Notes: generated by a model not told the origin, from the sequence alone. A stretch of DNA of 36,172 nucleotides from Gracilibacter sp. BRH_c7a (GCA_001516055.1 LOEZ01000035.1:1-36172), one strand, 5' to 3'. Shown: positions 24,188 to 33,294, counted from the stretch's first letter. Translations and numbers: made by a program.

Positions 24188-25018
24188 ATGAAGTTTAAAT
24201 ATTTCGACGATCTTTGGAATCAAAGTACTGACGATCTTGAAAAACAAAAAAAGCATTGGGATACCAGAGCAAAAGAGTTTAACAAATACCGCGAGCTAAC
24301 GGGTGAAGAAAGAATAGGTGAACTGTTAGATTTCTTTAAACAAAAGGGAATTTCTCTACAAAACCTGGATATCCTAGATATTGGATGTGGCGCAGGTCAA
24401 TTCTCGCTGGAGTTCGCCAAGCAAGCAAAAAGTGTAACCGGATTGGATATTTCTACCCAGATGATTGAGTATGCAAATAATAACGCCCAAAAAGAAGTAG
24501 TCAACAATATTGAGTTTTATGAACTGCCTTGGGAAGAAATTAATCTGTTAGACTTAGGTTGGCATAATAAATATGATCTTGCTGTCGCAATCATGACCCC
24601 AGCAATCAACAGTAGACAAAGCTTGGAGAAAATGATGGAAGCAAGCAAAAACTACTGCTTTATGAGTGGACATTTAGAAAGATATGAAAAAGTAAAAGCT
24701 GAAATTGAGCAAAAGGTCTTAGATAGGAACCCAAGAAAATCTGATCACGGAAGAGGGATCTATTGCAGCTTTAACATTCTCTGGCTGTATGGAATACATC
24801 CAGAGATTTCTTATCACCGTATGGAGCGAGAAAATGACAGGACAGTGGAGGAGGCTTTTACCTATTATTGCAGTCAACTAGAAATGAAAGGCCCGCTTAC
24901 TGCTACCGAAAAAAATGAAATTAAGGATTACTTGGAGAAAATATCACAAAACGGTAGGGTAAAGGATACTTTCAAATCTAAAACTGCCTGGCTATTCTGG
25001 CGAAATAAAAGTTTTTAA
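24188..25018 (+). CDS. Class I SAM-dependent methyltransferase
   Basis: A 276-residue soluble methyltransferase. The SAM-binding motif I is LDILDIGCGAGQFSLEFA (about residues 57-74), followed by the acidic motif VTGLDISTQMIEYA and a post-motif segment YDLAVAIMTPAIN. The N-terminus (WNQSTDDLEKQKKHWDTRAKEFN) is like that of several small-molecule methyltransferases from anaerobes, but I do not recognise a named family. The ribosome site is GGGGGAGAAGAG. It is 49 bases upstream of a second, unrelated methyltransferase on the same strand; the substrate of each is unknown. A 15-codon frame ending ATGA across its start is probably chance. Confidence 0.85.
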   Translation: MKFKYFDDLWNQSTDDLEKQKKHWDTRAKEFNKYRELTGEERIGELLDFFKQKGISLQNLDILDIGCGAGQFSLEFAKQAKSVTGLDISTQMIEYANNNAQKEVVNNIEFYELPWEEINLLDLGWHNKYDLAVAIMTPAINSRQSLEKMMEASKNYCFMSGHLERYEKVKAEIEQKVLDRNPRKSDHGRGIYCSFNILWLYGIHPEISYHRMERENDRTVEEAFTYYCSQLEMKGPLTATEKNEIKDYLEKISQNGRVKDTFKSKTAWLFWRNKSF

Positions 25019-25067
25019 AACCAGCTCTCAATCAAGGTTAATATTATTGGAGGTATGGAAGTAGTAT

Positions 25068-25649
25068 ATGAGCGAGAAAGAACATAAAAAAGAAGCAGGG
25101 AAAAGTAGTTTTTCAAAAGTAGATACCAAGAAATTGTTTGAAACTATTGATTTAAGGCCTGGTGAAAAGTTTTTAGATGTTGGCTGTGGCAAGGGAGAAT
25201 ACGCTCTGGCAGCAGCTAAGTATGTTAGAGAAACAGGACACTTGTATGCTATTGATACCTGGGAAGATGGCATAAATATATTGAAAGAACAATCCCATTC
25301 TGCGGGAATTCTGAATCTCGATGGTTTTGTTGGCGACATTAGTAAAGGGATACCAATTGAAGACAATATTATTGATAAGTGTTTAATGGCGAATGTATTA
25401 CATGGATTAAGAGATAAAGAAACTCAGAAGGCAACTATCGATGAAATAAGACGCGTGTTAAAATCTCAAGGGGAATTTATTCTTATTGAGTGGAAAAAAG
25501 CAGATGGCACCCATGGACCATCTACGAGTATTCGTCTTAATCCTGAAGAGATCGAAACTATTTTAATACCTATGGGATTCAAGACAAAAATCATTGAAGA
25601 TGTTAGCGAAGATTTCTATCTAATCGTTTTTATTGCTGATATTAAGTAA
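25068..25649 (+). CDS. Class I SAM-dependent methyltransferase (UbiE-like)
   Basis: A 193-residue protein with a single Rossmann-type methyltransferase domain: motif I KFLDVGCGKGEYALAAA (about residues 35-51), YAIDTWEDGINILKEQ for the adenosine pocket, DNIIDKCLMANVLHGL for motif II and a C-terminal RVLKSQGEFILIEWKKADG, the usual UbiE/Methyltransf_11 layout. It begins with a charged, lysine-rich tail. Substrate cannot be assigned; the family includes quinone, arsenite and small-molecule methyltransferases, but no arsenite-binding cysteine set is present. The GGAGG is 14 bases from ATG 25068, so the closer GGAAG may be used. Confidence 0.85.
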   Translation: MSEKEHKKEAGKSSFSKVDTKKLFETIDLRPGEKFLDVGCGKGEYALAAAKYVRETGHLYAIDTWEDGINILKEQSHSAGILNLDGFVGDISKGIPIEDNIIDKCLMANVLHGLRDKETQKATIDEIRRVLKSQGEFILIEWKKADGTHGPSTSIRLNPEEIETILIPMGFKTKIIEDVSEDFYLIVFIADIK

Positions 25650-25748
25650 TGTAAAGACTATAGTTGATTGCTCTTAAATTATAAGTAAATTCTTGTAAAC
25701 TGGGGAAAATACTAAAACATAGATGTTGAGTATTAGGGAGGATTTACT

Positions 25749-26267
25749 TTGGACGAGCAAATAATTAATCGACTTAAACATATTTACGAATTAGAAAAAT
25801 TCCAGATTGCCTTCTACATGTCCCAACTATCTTCAACTGAAGATAAGTATTACCATAAAGCTTTTGAAAAAATTGTAGAAACCGAGAAAAAACACGCCGT
25901 TTTTTTCGCCCACAAATTAGCTAAAGCAGATATACCTATTCCTAAGGTAGGTGGGACTCTTGCAGAGTTTGCTGGAAGTATTGTTGGTGAATCTCTAGAA
26001 CTAACAGGTCAAGCAAATACTTGTAAAATGGGAGTCTCTCTCGAAAAGAAATCTTTATTAGCTTACCATAACCTTATCGATGAACTAAGGGGAGAGCCTG
26101 AGGTGCGTTCTAAGTTAATGGAATTCTTACTAGAGGAAGAATTCCATACCTTATGGCTTCAAGATTATGTTAAACGTCTGAAACAGAATGAATGTCAAAA
26201 CTATGGTTTAGCAAGTGATAGCATTGAAGATCATCCAACGATTAATATCAACATGCACTGGCTTTAG
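25749..26267 (+). CDS. Ferritin-like di-iron protein
   Basis: A 172-residue four-helix-bundle protein of the ferritin/rubrerythrin superfamily. Di-iron ligands can be picked out: Glu16 (ELEKFQIAFY), Glu46-x2-His49 (ETEKKHAVFF), Glu99 (SLEKKSLLAYH) and Glu130-x2-His133 (EEEFHTLWL). This ExxH...ExxH spacing resembles the demethoxyubiquinone hydroxylase (COQ7)-type and other single-domain ferritin-like proteins. There is no rubredoxin-like CxxC tail, so it is not a classical rubrerythrin. Probable role is iron or peroxide/oxygen handling in an anaerobe, which is inference. It starts with TTG 25749, seven bases after GGGAGG, and ends before a hairpin. It is downstream of two methyltransferases but separated by 99 bases. 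Confidence 0.85.
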   Translation: MDEQIINRLKHIYELEKFQIAFYMSQLSSTEDKYYHKAFEKIVETEKKHAVFFAHKLAKADIPIPKVGGTLAEFAGSIVGESLELTGQANTCKMGVSLEKKSLLAYHNLIDELRGEPEVRSKLMEFLLEEEFHTLWLQDYVKRLKQNECQNYGLASDSIEDHPTININMHWL

Positions 26268-26287
26268 GAGACAAAATATATTATTTC

Positions 26288-26317
26288 GAGAAAGATCTCT
26301 ATGAAGAGGTCTTTCTC
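26288..26317 (+). terminator. Hairpin after the ferritin-like gene
   Basis: GAGAAAGATCTC and GAGGTCTTTCTC form a 12-bp stem with one T-G wobble and a 6-base loop, 20 bases after the stop codon. The following sequence CTGTGGG is not T-rich, so termination strength is uncertain. Confidence 0.5.
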
Positions 26318-26369
26318 CTGTGGGACATGTAAACAAAATTTAAGTAATAAGCAGGATATATTTCATGGT

Positions 26370-26399
26370 TTGAAGAATTATATAAAAATCATGTAAAAT
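26370..26399 (+). promoter_or_regulatory. Possible sigma-A promoter of the FIST-GGDEF gene
   Basis: TTGAAG (26370-26375) and TAAAAT (26394-26399) are separated by 18 bases, matching 4/6 and 5/6 consensus positions. The predicted transcript starts near 26406 and would contain a small hairpin, TGGTAGTA/TGCTACCA (26419-26442), before the start codon at 26466. Confidence 0.4.
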
Positions 26400-26465
26400 T
26401 TAGGATATTGGAGTCGTCTGGTAGTACTGATTATTGCTACCATAAAATAATAGGGGGTATCAGAT

Positions 26466-28259
26466 ATGGATACATTGAACACCTATTATGAATCAAGAGA
26501 AGATCTAATAACATTTGTTAAAGAATATCATGACATTCTATTTAATAATCAACCTACAGTCTTAGTACAGGTTTTTAGTGGCATTTGTGAAAAAGAGTTC
26601 ATTCAAAGACTGACAGCAGAGATTTCTGAACTGGTTCCTCACGCTAAGATTATTGGTACGACTACAGCCGGAGAAATCATGAACGGACAAGTAAGTGAGA
26701 TTAAGATCGTAATCTCCTTTGCTATGTTTTACCACACTGAGACAAGACATAAATTGTTTTTTAAAGAAAAGGCTCAAAACGACTTTGAACTAGGTCAGTC
26801 TATCGCCTCATCACTTTGCAGTGATAGAACAAAAGTATTAATTCTGTTTGCAACTGGATTGACGATTAACGCCAACCAGTTATTAAAAGGGGTTCAATCC
26901 ATTAACCCTAGTTTACCTATAGCAGGAGGTAATGCTGGCGATAACTCTTTGATGCAACAATCCTTTGTATTTTGTAACGATTATATAACCGATTATGGAG
27001 TAGTAGGAACTGTCTTAGAAGGTGATCATTTGACAGTTAATTGTCATTGGCATCTAGGATGGCAGCCTATCGGTAATGAGATGACCATAACTAAAGCTGA
27101 TGAATTACGTGTATATACCATCGATAATCTACCTGCCTTTAAGATATATGAGAAATATCTCGGATTAAACAATGCTAGACTTCTAGATAATCATCAAGAG
27201 TATCCACTGATCTCCTATCGTCACGGTGTCCAAATGGCAAGAATCCCTGTCATTCACTATGATGATGGTTCGCTAGGCTTTCTAGCAGATGTAATTGAAG
27301 GGGAAAAAGTTTGGTTTAGTTACGGTCATGTGGGAACTATTCTGCATCAAATAGATAACCTTAGCCGACAAATTAAACAACATCCTGCCGAAAGTATTTT
27401 TGTTTATTCATGTGTCTCGAGAAAAGGTTTCTTGCAGGAACTAAGTCAGATAGAAACAGTTTCATTGCAGCAAATCGCGCCTACTGCAGGTTTTTTTACC
27501 TATGGTGAATTTTATCATGCCGGCGAAACCAACCAGTTATTAAACGCTACGATGACAGTATTAGTGCTAGCAGAGAAAGAACAAATTGGACACTTACCAG
27601 AAAAAGAATTAAGACCTCAAGTATTTATCCAAAAGTTGATAGACAATCAAGATAATGTAATCCCTAAAAATATCCGTGTCCTGAAGACATTAAGTCATTT
27701 AGTTAACACTGTCACTGAAGAACTGGTTATGGCTAATGAAAAGCTTACGTATATGAGTCTGCACGATGGGTTGACAGGACTGTATAATCGCGCTTTTTTC
27801 GAACAAGAAATGAAGAAGCTAGATGAGTCAGAAAAACCTGTAGGGATTATTATCTGTGATATCGGTTCTCTTAAATCGATAAATGATATTTTAGGACATG
27901 ACTTCGGAGACCGCGTTATCCGAATAGCCGCTGAACGGCTTACCAAATCATGTTGTTCAAATGAGATTATCGCTAGAATCGGTGGGGATGAATTTGCGAT
28001 ATTAGTACCCAATGCTGAACTAGGTATATTGGAAGAGATCACTAAACAGATATCAGAAACTGTCATCAATAATAATAGTCTTGAAGAAGTCTTACATCTT
28101 TCAGTTGGATGTGCTCTTAAGGGCTTAGATAACACTGATAATATGGATGAAGCATTCAGGCTTGCCGATCAAAGAATGTACCAACATAAGGTTGCTGCAT
28201 TACCTAAAGTTCGACAAAGAATTACCGATATACTAATATCAAGGGAAGACTATGAGTAA
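26466..28259 (+). CDS. FIST-sensor diguanylate cyclase (FIST_N-FIST_C-GGDEF)
   Basis: A 597-residue cytoplasmic signalling protein. Residues 30-225 form FIST_N (PTVLVQVFSGICEKEF, HAKIIGTTTAGEIMNG, SLPIAGGNAGDN), residues 230-375 FIST_C (PAFKIYEKYLGL, FVYSCVSRKGFL, TAGFFTYGEFYH), and about 430-590 a GGDEF domain (LTYMSLHDGLTGLYNRAFF, IARIGGDEFAIL; GGDEF at 506-510). FIST domains are proposed to bind small ligands such as amino acids; GGDEF domains make c-di-GMP from two GTP. The active motif is intact. The usual RxxD inhibitory site five residues before GGDEF is absent (CSNE), so no product feedback is expected. The metal-site segment reads CDIGSLKSIND instead of the common DxDxFKxIND. Monocistronic or ahead of yccF. 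Confidence 0.92.
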   Translation: MDTLNTYYESREDLITFVKEYHDILFNNQPTVLVQVFSGICEKEFIQRLTAEISELVPHAKIIGTTTAGEIMNGQVSEIKIVISFAMFYHTETRHKLFFKEKAQNDFELGQSIASSLCSDRTKVLILFATGLTINANQLLKGVQSINPSLPIAGGNAGDNSLMQQSFVFCNDYITDYGVVGTVLEGDHLTVNCHWHLGWQPIGNEMTITKADELRVYTIDNLPAFKIYEKYLGLNNARLLDNHQEYPLISYRHGVQMARIPVIHYDDGSLGFLADVIEGEKVWFSYGHVGTILHQIDNLSRQIKQHPAESIFVYSCVSRKGFLQELSQIETVSLQQIAPTAGFFTYGEFYHAGETNQLLNATMTVLVLAEKEQIGHLPEKELRPQVFIQKLIDNQDNVIPKNIRVLKTLSHLVNTVTEELVMANEKLTYMSLHDGLTGLYNRAFFEQEMKKLDESEKPVGIIICDIGSLKSINDILGHDFGDRVIRIAAERLTKSCCSNEIIARIGGDEFAILVPNAELGILEEITKQISETVINNNSLEEVLHLSVGCALKGLDNTDNMDEAFRLADQRMYQHKVAALPKVRQRITDILISREDYE

Positions 28260-28320
28260 GAACAGTGATATAATTTAATAGGTATAATATGGAAATGAGT
28301 AATGCAATAATGGAGGAGTC

Positions 28321-28683
28321 ATGAATCTAATTGGTAATATTATCTGGTTAGTTTTTGGTGGGATTTTAGGGGCAATTCTATGGGTAATCTCAGGGATTAT
28401 TTTATGTGTGACTATAATTGGTATACCCTTCGGATTGCAGTGTTTTAAGATTGCTCAATTTGTTCTGTGGCCTTTCGGCAGAGAAATAGAATTGGGAAAC
28501 TTTGGAGTAGGCGGATTGCTGTTAAATATTATTTGGGTCATTTTTTTAGGGTGGGAGCTGGCTGTCACCCACCTCATTATTGGGATAATTTTTTGTATAA
28601 CCATTATCGGAATACCTTTTGGGTTACAGCATTTTAAATTTGCTCAACTGGGGTTAATCCCATTTGGGGCAAGAATCTACTAA
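28321..28683 (+). CDS. yccF: YccF domain membrane protein
   Basis: A 120-residue membrane protein made of two copies of the YccF unit: GIILCVTIIGIPFGLQCFKIAQ (about 25-45) and GIIFCITIIGIPFGLQHFKFAQ (about 88-108), each ending near a PFG turn. The repeats are nearly identical, as is typical of the family. YccF is an inner-membrane protein of unknown function, in E. coli located near a transporter-like gene. GGAGGAG directly before ATG 28321 gives a strong ribosome site. It lies 61 bases after the FIST-GGDEF gene and 79 before topoisomerase III on the same strand; no functional link is evident. Confidence 0.93.
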   Translation: MNLIGNIIWLVFGGILGAILWVISGIILCVTIIGIPFGLQCFKIAQFVLWPFGREIELGNFGVGGLLLNIIWVIFLGWELAVTHLIIGIIFCITIIGIPFGLQHFKFAQLGLIPFGARIY

Positions 28684-28762
28684 CGATCATTTTGATTAAA
28701 GATATATTTTGCTAACAAGTAAACTTTCAAAAACACATGTGACAGAAAAAGAGAGGTTCAAC

Positions 28763-31090
28763 ATGGGAAGAATCCTTATCGTAGCCGAAAAACCGGCTCA
28801 AGCGCGTGAATATGCTTCAACCTTAGGAGTTCGTGGTAAAGGCCAAGGTTATCTGGAAAATGAAAAATATGTAATTACCTGGTGTGTGGGACATCTTTTA
28901 GAACTGGAAAAGCCGGAAGCTTATATGGATCTGGAGAAAGTAGGGAAGCGCTGGAGTTTAAGGCGGCTTCCTGTTTTACCTGAGATTCATGCTTTTCGAC
29001 GTACTATTAAAGCCAATACGCGAGGTCAATTTCAGGTTTTGGAAAAGTGGCTGAAAGCTGCAGAGATAGAACATGTTATCTGTGGGACTGATGCTGATAG
29101 GGAGGGGCAGCTCCTTTTTCAGGAAGTTTGGGATTTAGTGAACTGTTCCAAACCATTATCCCGACTTTGGATTTCTTCACTCACTAGAGAAGCTATCCAA
29201 GAAGGGATGAATAATCTACTTCCTAAAGAAAAAGTTGCTGGTTTAGCTGCCGCCGGCTATGGGCGTGCTATTGCCGACTGGGATTTTGGAATGAATCTGA
29301 CTGAAGGCTTTACTGCTTTATTTGGTAGCTTCGATCCGGTACGCAAAAAACCGAATGTGATTTCCATAGGCAGAGTTCAGACCCCAACTCTGGCCTTGAT
29401 TGTTGAACGAGAATGGGAAATCGAACAGTTTATTCCTGAAGAGTATTTCGAAGTTAAAGCCACCTTTTTAGGATCCCAGGGAGGGTTTAATGGTCGTTGG
29501 TTTGAGAAGAGCGAAGAAAATAAACGTCTCTCTGATCGTCAGAAGGCAGAAGAGATCGTCGCTAAAACCAAAGGTCGCCAAGGAAAGATTATTAAAGTCG
29601 AACAGAAAAAAGTATCAGAACCACCACCATTACTTTTCGAGTTGACCAGCCTCTCCGTGACGGCTTCTAAGCGGTTTGGCTTAAGTGCCGAAAAGGTATT
29701 GGAACTTGCCCAATCCTTATATGATAAAAAGGCAATCACGTATCCAAGGACAGACTGTGCTTATCTTCCGGAAGATATGATTTCCAAGCTTCCTGCTCAT
29801 CTGAAAGCAATTAGACAAACCCCTTATACGGACAATGTAGATGAAGCACTGAAGCAAGGAATTCCTAGTGGTAAACGTGTAATTAATACCATCACTGCTC
29901 ACCATGCCATTATTCCTACAACGGAGAAAGTATCACTGGAAAAACTCCCAGACTTAGAACGGAAATTATACGATTTGATTGCGCGACGTTTTCTCGCTGT
30001 TTGGTTTCCGGCGGCTTGGTACCAGCAAACAGAAATTATTACAGAAGTGGAACAAGAAAACTTCCGAACTAAAGGCCGTGTTCTGCTTAGCCCAGGTTGG
30101 AAGAACGTTTATAACTTGGAAGAATCGGAAAGCCCAAAGAAAAAAGGAAGCAAAGATCAAACCGAGAATGAAAATGTAGATTTACCTCCTGTCAGTCATG
30201 GAGAAAGTGTCCAAACCAGACAGGTAAAGATTGAAGAGAAAAGTACCAAGCCGCCCAAACGTTATACACAGGGTGATTTGTTAAAAGCGATGGAGAGTGC
30301 AGGCAAACAAATAGAGGATGAGGATTTACGCCAGCAGATGAAAGGCAAAGGGCTGGGGACAGTTGCAACCAGACCTGCTATCCTTGAGAATCTTCTTCAA
30401 CGGGGTTATATTCGTCAGGAACAGAAGGCTTTGAAACCAACTGAAAAGGGAAAAGAACTTATCTCTCTGATTAAGAATAAACTTCCCCTAGCTGGCTTAC
30501 TTATCAGTCCCGAAATGACGGGACAGTTGGAGCATGATTTGGCGAAAGTAGAAAAAGGAGAATTCACCTTAGCTGATTATATGAGCGAGGTGGAGGAAGC
30601 CATTACCCGTATTCTTAACGAATTGCGTAGTTACGAGAAAAAACATGGTAAAACACCATTATCTCTTGCACCCAGCCAATCAGCGAAGAAAACTGATACA
30701 GGAAAAACAGCTAAGAAAAGAGTTGCGAAGGAACATAGTAATGATAATAAGGTAAAAAGTAAATCTGAAGAAACGACTTCTGGACAACTTTTATCTAATG
30801 GAAAAACATACGATAAATTAGGGGTTTGCCCCCGATGCGGGGGAGATATAATTGAAGGTCAAAAAGGATATGGCTGTTCCAACTGGAAAGAAGGCTGCAG
30901 CTTCGTAGTCTGGAAAAAAGAGATTTGCGGAAAAAAACTCACTCCAACTCAAATGAAAAGCCTTCTTAAGAAAGGAAAAACTCCTCTCATTAAAGGCTTT
31001 AAATCTAAAAGCGGTAAATCATTTGCGGCCTCACTCGTTTGGGATAATGCCGAAACCGGAAAACTGAAATTCGAATTTCAAAGTGAATAG
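28763..31090 (+). CDS. topB: DNA topoisomerase III
   Basis: About 775 residues of a type IA topoisomerase. The N-terminal Toprim domain opens with GRILIVAEKPAQAREYA and carries the metal motif GTDADREGQLLF. The catalytic tyrosine is Tyr327 in ITYPRTDCAYLP, and the later PPKRYTQGDLLKAMESAG and GKGLGTVATRPAILENLLQRGY are the type IA core. The C-terminus adds a four-cysteine zinc ribbon (CPRCGGDIIEGQKGYGC, EGC) and a topoisomerase C-terminal repeat (KKEICGKKLTPTQM to TGKLKFEF). It relaxes or decatenates DNA through single-strand passage. I start at ATG 28763, which has GAGAGG six bases upstream; the frame extends 18 codons further to a weak start at 28709. It ends 8 bases from the convergent cyclase gene. 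Confidence 0.95.
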   Translation: MGRILIVAEKPAQAREYASTLGVRGKGQGYLENEKYVITWCVGHLLELEKPEAYMDLEKVGKRWSLRRLPVLPEIHAFRRTIKANTRGQFQVLEKWLKAAEIEHVICGTDADREGQLLFQEVWDLVNCSKPLSRLWISSLTREAIQEGMNNLLPKEKVAGLAAAGYGRAIADWDFGMNLTEGFTALFGSFDPVRKKPNVISIGRVQTPTLALIVEREWEIEQFIPEEYFEVKATFLGSQGGFNGRWFEKSEENKRLSDRQKAEEIVAKTKGRQGKIIKVEQKKVSEPPPLLFELTSLSVTASKRFGLSAEKVLELAQSLYDKKAITYPRTDCAYLPEDMISKLPAHLKAIRQTPYTDNVDEALKQGIPSGKRVINTITAHHAIIPTTEKVSLEKLPDLERKLYDLIARRFLAVWFPAAWYQQTEIITEVEQENFRTKGRVLLSPGWKNVYNLEESESPKKKGSKDQTENENVDLPPVSHGESVQTRQVKIEEKSTKPPKRYTQGDLLKAMESAGKQIEDEDLRQQMKGKGLGTVATRPAILENLLQRGYIRQEQKALKPTEKGKELISLIKNKLPLAGLLISPEMTGQLEHDLAKVEKGEFTLADYMSEVEEAITRILNELRSYEKKHGKTPLSLAPSQSAKKTDTGKTAKKRVAKEHSNDNKVKSKSEETTSGQLLSNGKTYDKLGVCPRCGGDIIEGQKGYGCSNWKEGCSFVVWKKEICGKKLTPTQMKSLLKKGKTPLIKGFKSKSGKSFAASLVWDNAETGKLKFEFQSE

Positions 31091-31098
31091 GAAATGGT

Positions 31099-33021
31099 CT
31101 ATTTGCTACTTACTTGATTTCTACCCTGAGACTTTGCCTCGTATAATGCTTGATCTGCCGTTAGGAATAAATCATTCGGGAATGCATTGATTTTAGGTAC
31201 AATAGAAGCTACTCCTATACTGACAGTAACGCATGCATTTACTGAAGAGTGGTTATGAGGGATTTTAAGCTCTTCAATGTTCTTTCGTAGAATATTGGCC
31301 ATTTCAAGAGCCTCGTTCTTTCTTACCTCAGTCATAATAACTACAAATTCTTCTCCTCCATAGCGCGCTACTGTATCACTAACACGCTTGCAAGAAGCCC
31401 TTATTGCAAGCGCAACCTGGATGAGGCATTCATCTCCTGCTTTGTGACCGTAAAAGTCATTATATTCTTTAAAGTGATCAATATCTATAATAATTAAGGA
31501 AACTGGTTTCTTATGTTTTAAACCATGGTTCCATTCTATCTTGATGCTTTCATCAAAGTGACGTCTGTTCCAGAGACCAGTTAGGGGGTCTTTTAAGGAA
31601 AGCATCTGAAGTATCTGATTTGATTTTTCCAGCTCATTTTTTTGGTGTTGGATTTTTTTCCTCGACTTTTCCAGGGCATAAGTACGTTTTTGAACGAGTG
31701 TATCAAGGTTTGCGTTAATTTCTTGAAGCTGCTCTGTCATCACTTCTTCTTTTTCCAAAGCAAGTGAAAACTTCTGTGCTAAGGCTAAAGAATGGGTAAA
31801 GATAAAGACTAGTTGGCCGAAAGAGGACTGGTTTCCACTTCGTATAATACTTCTCAAAAGGGGAGTGCTATAATCGCTCATCCAGACGCTTAAGAATATA
31901 ATATCATTCACTGTGGTTAGAATCAGAATTAAGGCACCCACAACAATAAACCCTGTACCCGTTTCCTTCCGAGGAATTACTTTTACTAAAATATATACGA
32001 TGTAGGTAATTACGATTAAGGCAAATAACTGATATGCAGGGTTGGCAACTGAGAAAGTCTTAGCAGGGGTTAGAAGAACAAGACCTCCAAAACCGAGGGC
32101 AACAACCTGAACTGCTCTCACAATTTTCTGGGAAATATCATGAGGGAAGATAGCTTTAAAGAACATTAATATTAAAGGTAATCCGAGATAAAAAATTAGT
32201 GTTTGGAGTTTATGGGCAACTTCCCAATTAAAAGCTGGAAAAAGAAAAATTAAGAATCTTTCTCCCACTAATAATGTTCTTATCCCAACAAGTATACTGA
32301 ATAAACCAAAAAAGAGGAGAGAGTAATCTTTTTTTCTAAAGAGAAATAAAGCTAGGTGATAGGCTCCAATAATAATTAAACTGCCAAACAAAAAAAGCTC
32401 GTAGGCAATCCTTTTATAATGTAAGGAAAGAATCTGTTTTTCATTACCTAATAATAAGCTTTCTAGTATTCCACCGCTGCGGTGATAAAAGTTTGCTACC
32501 TGTATCACTATTTCGTTGTCATCCTGTTGTGCTTCAAAAAATGCAACTTGGGGGAGATATTGAGGTATCGTTGTGTCTCGGCTTTTACCTACGGTTCCGG
32601 CAGAAGCAACAAGTTCTTCATTAATCCAAAGATTATATGATGTAAATATTCTGGGTATCTTTACTGCTAATCTGCTATTATCAGCTGTCTTAAATTTTAA
32701 TCTATAGGTAGCATAACCATCACCAGGTAATTTTTGATCTTGTATTTGGTACCCATTCCATGAAGCTGGAAGGTTTATATACCCGCTCCATCGCATACTC
32801 GTTTCTTTAAGTTCCGCAGGTTCCAGAAGTTGATTCCAATAAAATTCCCATTGTCCATCTAACCTTATAACTTCTTCATCTAATTGGGATTGGGTTAAGT
32901 CAAGAATCCCTTCTACTGCCTCAGGACTGTTACCGAGAGACTGATTGGAGCAGCTTGCATGAAATAGTAATAAAATAGTAAATGCTACTAAAGTAATTAA
33001 TATCAACCTTTTATAGAACAT
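31099..33021 (-). CDS. 7TM-DISM sensor diguanylate cyclase
   Basis: About 640 residues. An N-terminal hydrophobic signal/anchor (LILITLVAFTILLLFH) with a nearby cysteine that does not fit a good lipobox is followed by an outside jelly-roll-like sensor domain (about 35-185; RLDGQWEFYWNQL, LPASWNGYQ, YATYRLKFKT), the 7TMR-DISM seven-helix module (about 200-400), a coiled coil (about 405-465) and a GGDEF domain (LKDPLTGLWNRRHFDESI, IIDIDHFKEYNDFYGHKAGDE, GGEEF at 555-559). Its active-site form is GGEEF, which is functional. An RxxD inhibitory site (RVSD) lies five residues before it, so product inhibition by c-di-GMP is expected. It starts at ATG 33021 (GAGGAG six bases upstream); a frame start at 33039 lacks a ribosome site. 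The ligand may be a carbohydrate or other small molecule. Confidence 0.92.
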   Translation of the reverse strand: MFYKRLILITLVAFTILLLFHASCSNQSLGNSPEAVEGILDLTQSQLDEEVIRLDGQWEFYWNQLLEPAELKETSMRWSGYINLPASWNGYQIQDQKLPGDGYATYRLKFKTADNSRLAVKIPRIFTSYNLWINEELVASAGTVGKSRDTTIPQYLPQVAFFEAQQDDNEIVIQVANFYHRSGGILESLLLGNEKQILSLHYKRIAYELFLFGSLIIIGAYHLALFLFRKKDYSLLFFGLFSILVGIRTLLVGERFLIFLFPAFNWEVAHKLQTLIFYLGLPLILMFFKAIFPHDISQKIVRAVQVVALGFGGLVLLTPAKTFSVANPAYQLFALIVITYIVYILVKVIPRKETGTGFIVVGALILILTTVNDIIFLSVWMSDYSTPLLRSIIRSGNQSSFGQLVFIFTHSLALAQKFSLALEKEEVMTEQLQEINANLDTLVQKRTYALEKSRKKIQHQKNELEKSNQILQMLSLKDPLTGLWNRRHFDESIKIEWNHGLKHKKPVSLIIIDIDHFKEYNDFYGHKAGDECLIQVALAIRASCKRVSDTVARYGGEEFVVIMTEVRKNEALEMANILRKNIEELKIPHNHSSVNACVTVSIGVASIVPKINAFPNDLFLTADQALYEAKSQGRNQVSSK

Positions 33022-33240
33022 TGAGAACTCCTCATACATATTACCTATTACATATTAATCTGAATCTATTAAAACTAACAATCGGTTAAATGATTATCTA
33101 CCTATATATATCGACACTAATTTCTAGAAAAAATAGATACAAAGATAGTTTTTATCTTATTTGGCTTCATAAAAATTTTTTCGTGATACATAAAAGGGAT
33201 TAAAGAACAGATATAGAAATAAAAGGAAGAAGTTACTGGG

Positions 33241-33294
33241 ATGATCCAAGACTTTCTAAAGAGATATAAAGATATTATCGAGGTGGGAACATGA
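33241..33294 (+). CDS. Possible 17-residue leader ORF coupled to the epimerase gene
   Basis: A short frame (MIQDFLKRYKDIIEVGT) begins at ATG 33241 after AAAAGGAAG (33221-33229) and ends in ATGA, overlapping the start of the next gene by 4 bases. Its own last codons contain the ribosome site of that gene, so it could couple translation. It may also be chance; nothing identifies a function. Confidence 0.3.
   Translation: MIQDFLKRYKDIIEVGT

Noticed and set aside
24144-24191. A 15-codon frame ending ATGA over the start of the methyltransferase at 24188
   Set aside because: It has no well placed ribosome site (nearest AGGA is about 13 bases away) and is mostly made of the downstream gene's own GGGGGAGAAGAG site; likely chance.
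22225-26267. One large nitrosative/oxidative stress operon from the tetrahaem cytochrome to the ferritin-like gene
   Set aside because: Terminator-like hairpins at 24068-24113 and 26288-26317, and gaps of 90-170 bases with separate ribosome sites, argue for separate transcription units.
26400-26465. c-di-GMP riboswitch upstream of the FIST-GGDEF gene
   Set aside because: The leader is only about 60 bases and lacks the conserved GEMM-type core; only a small hairpin is present.
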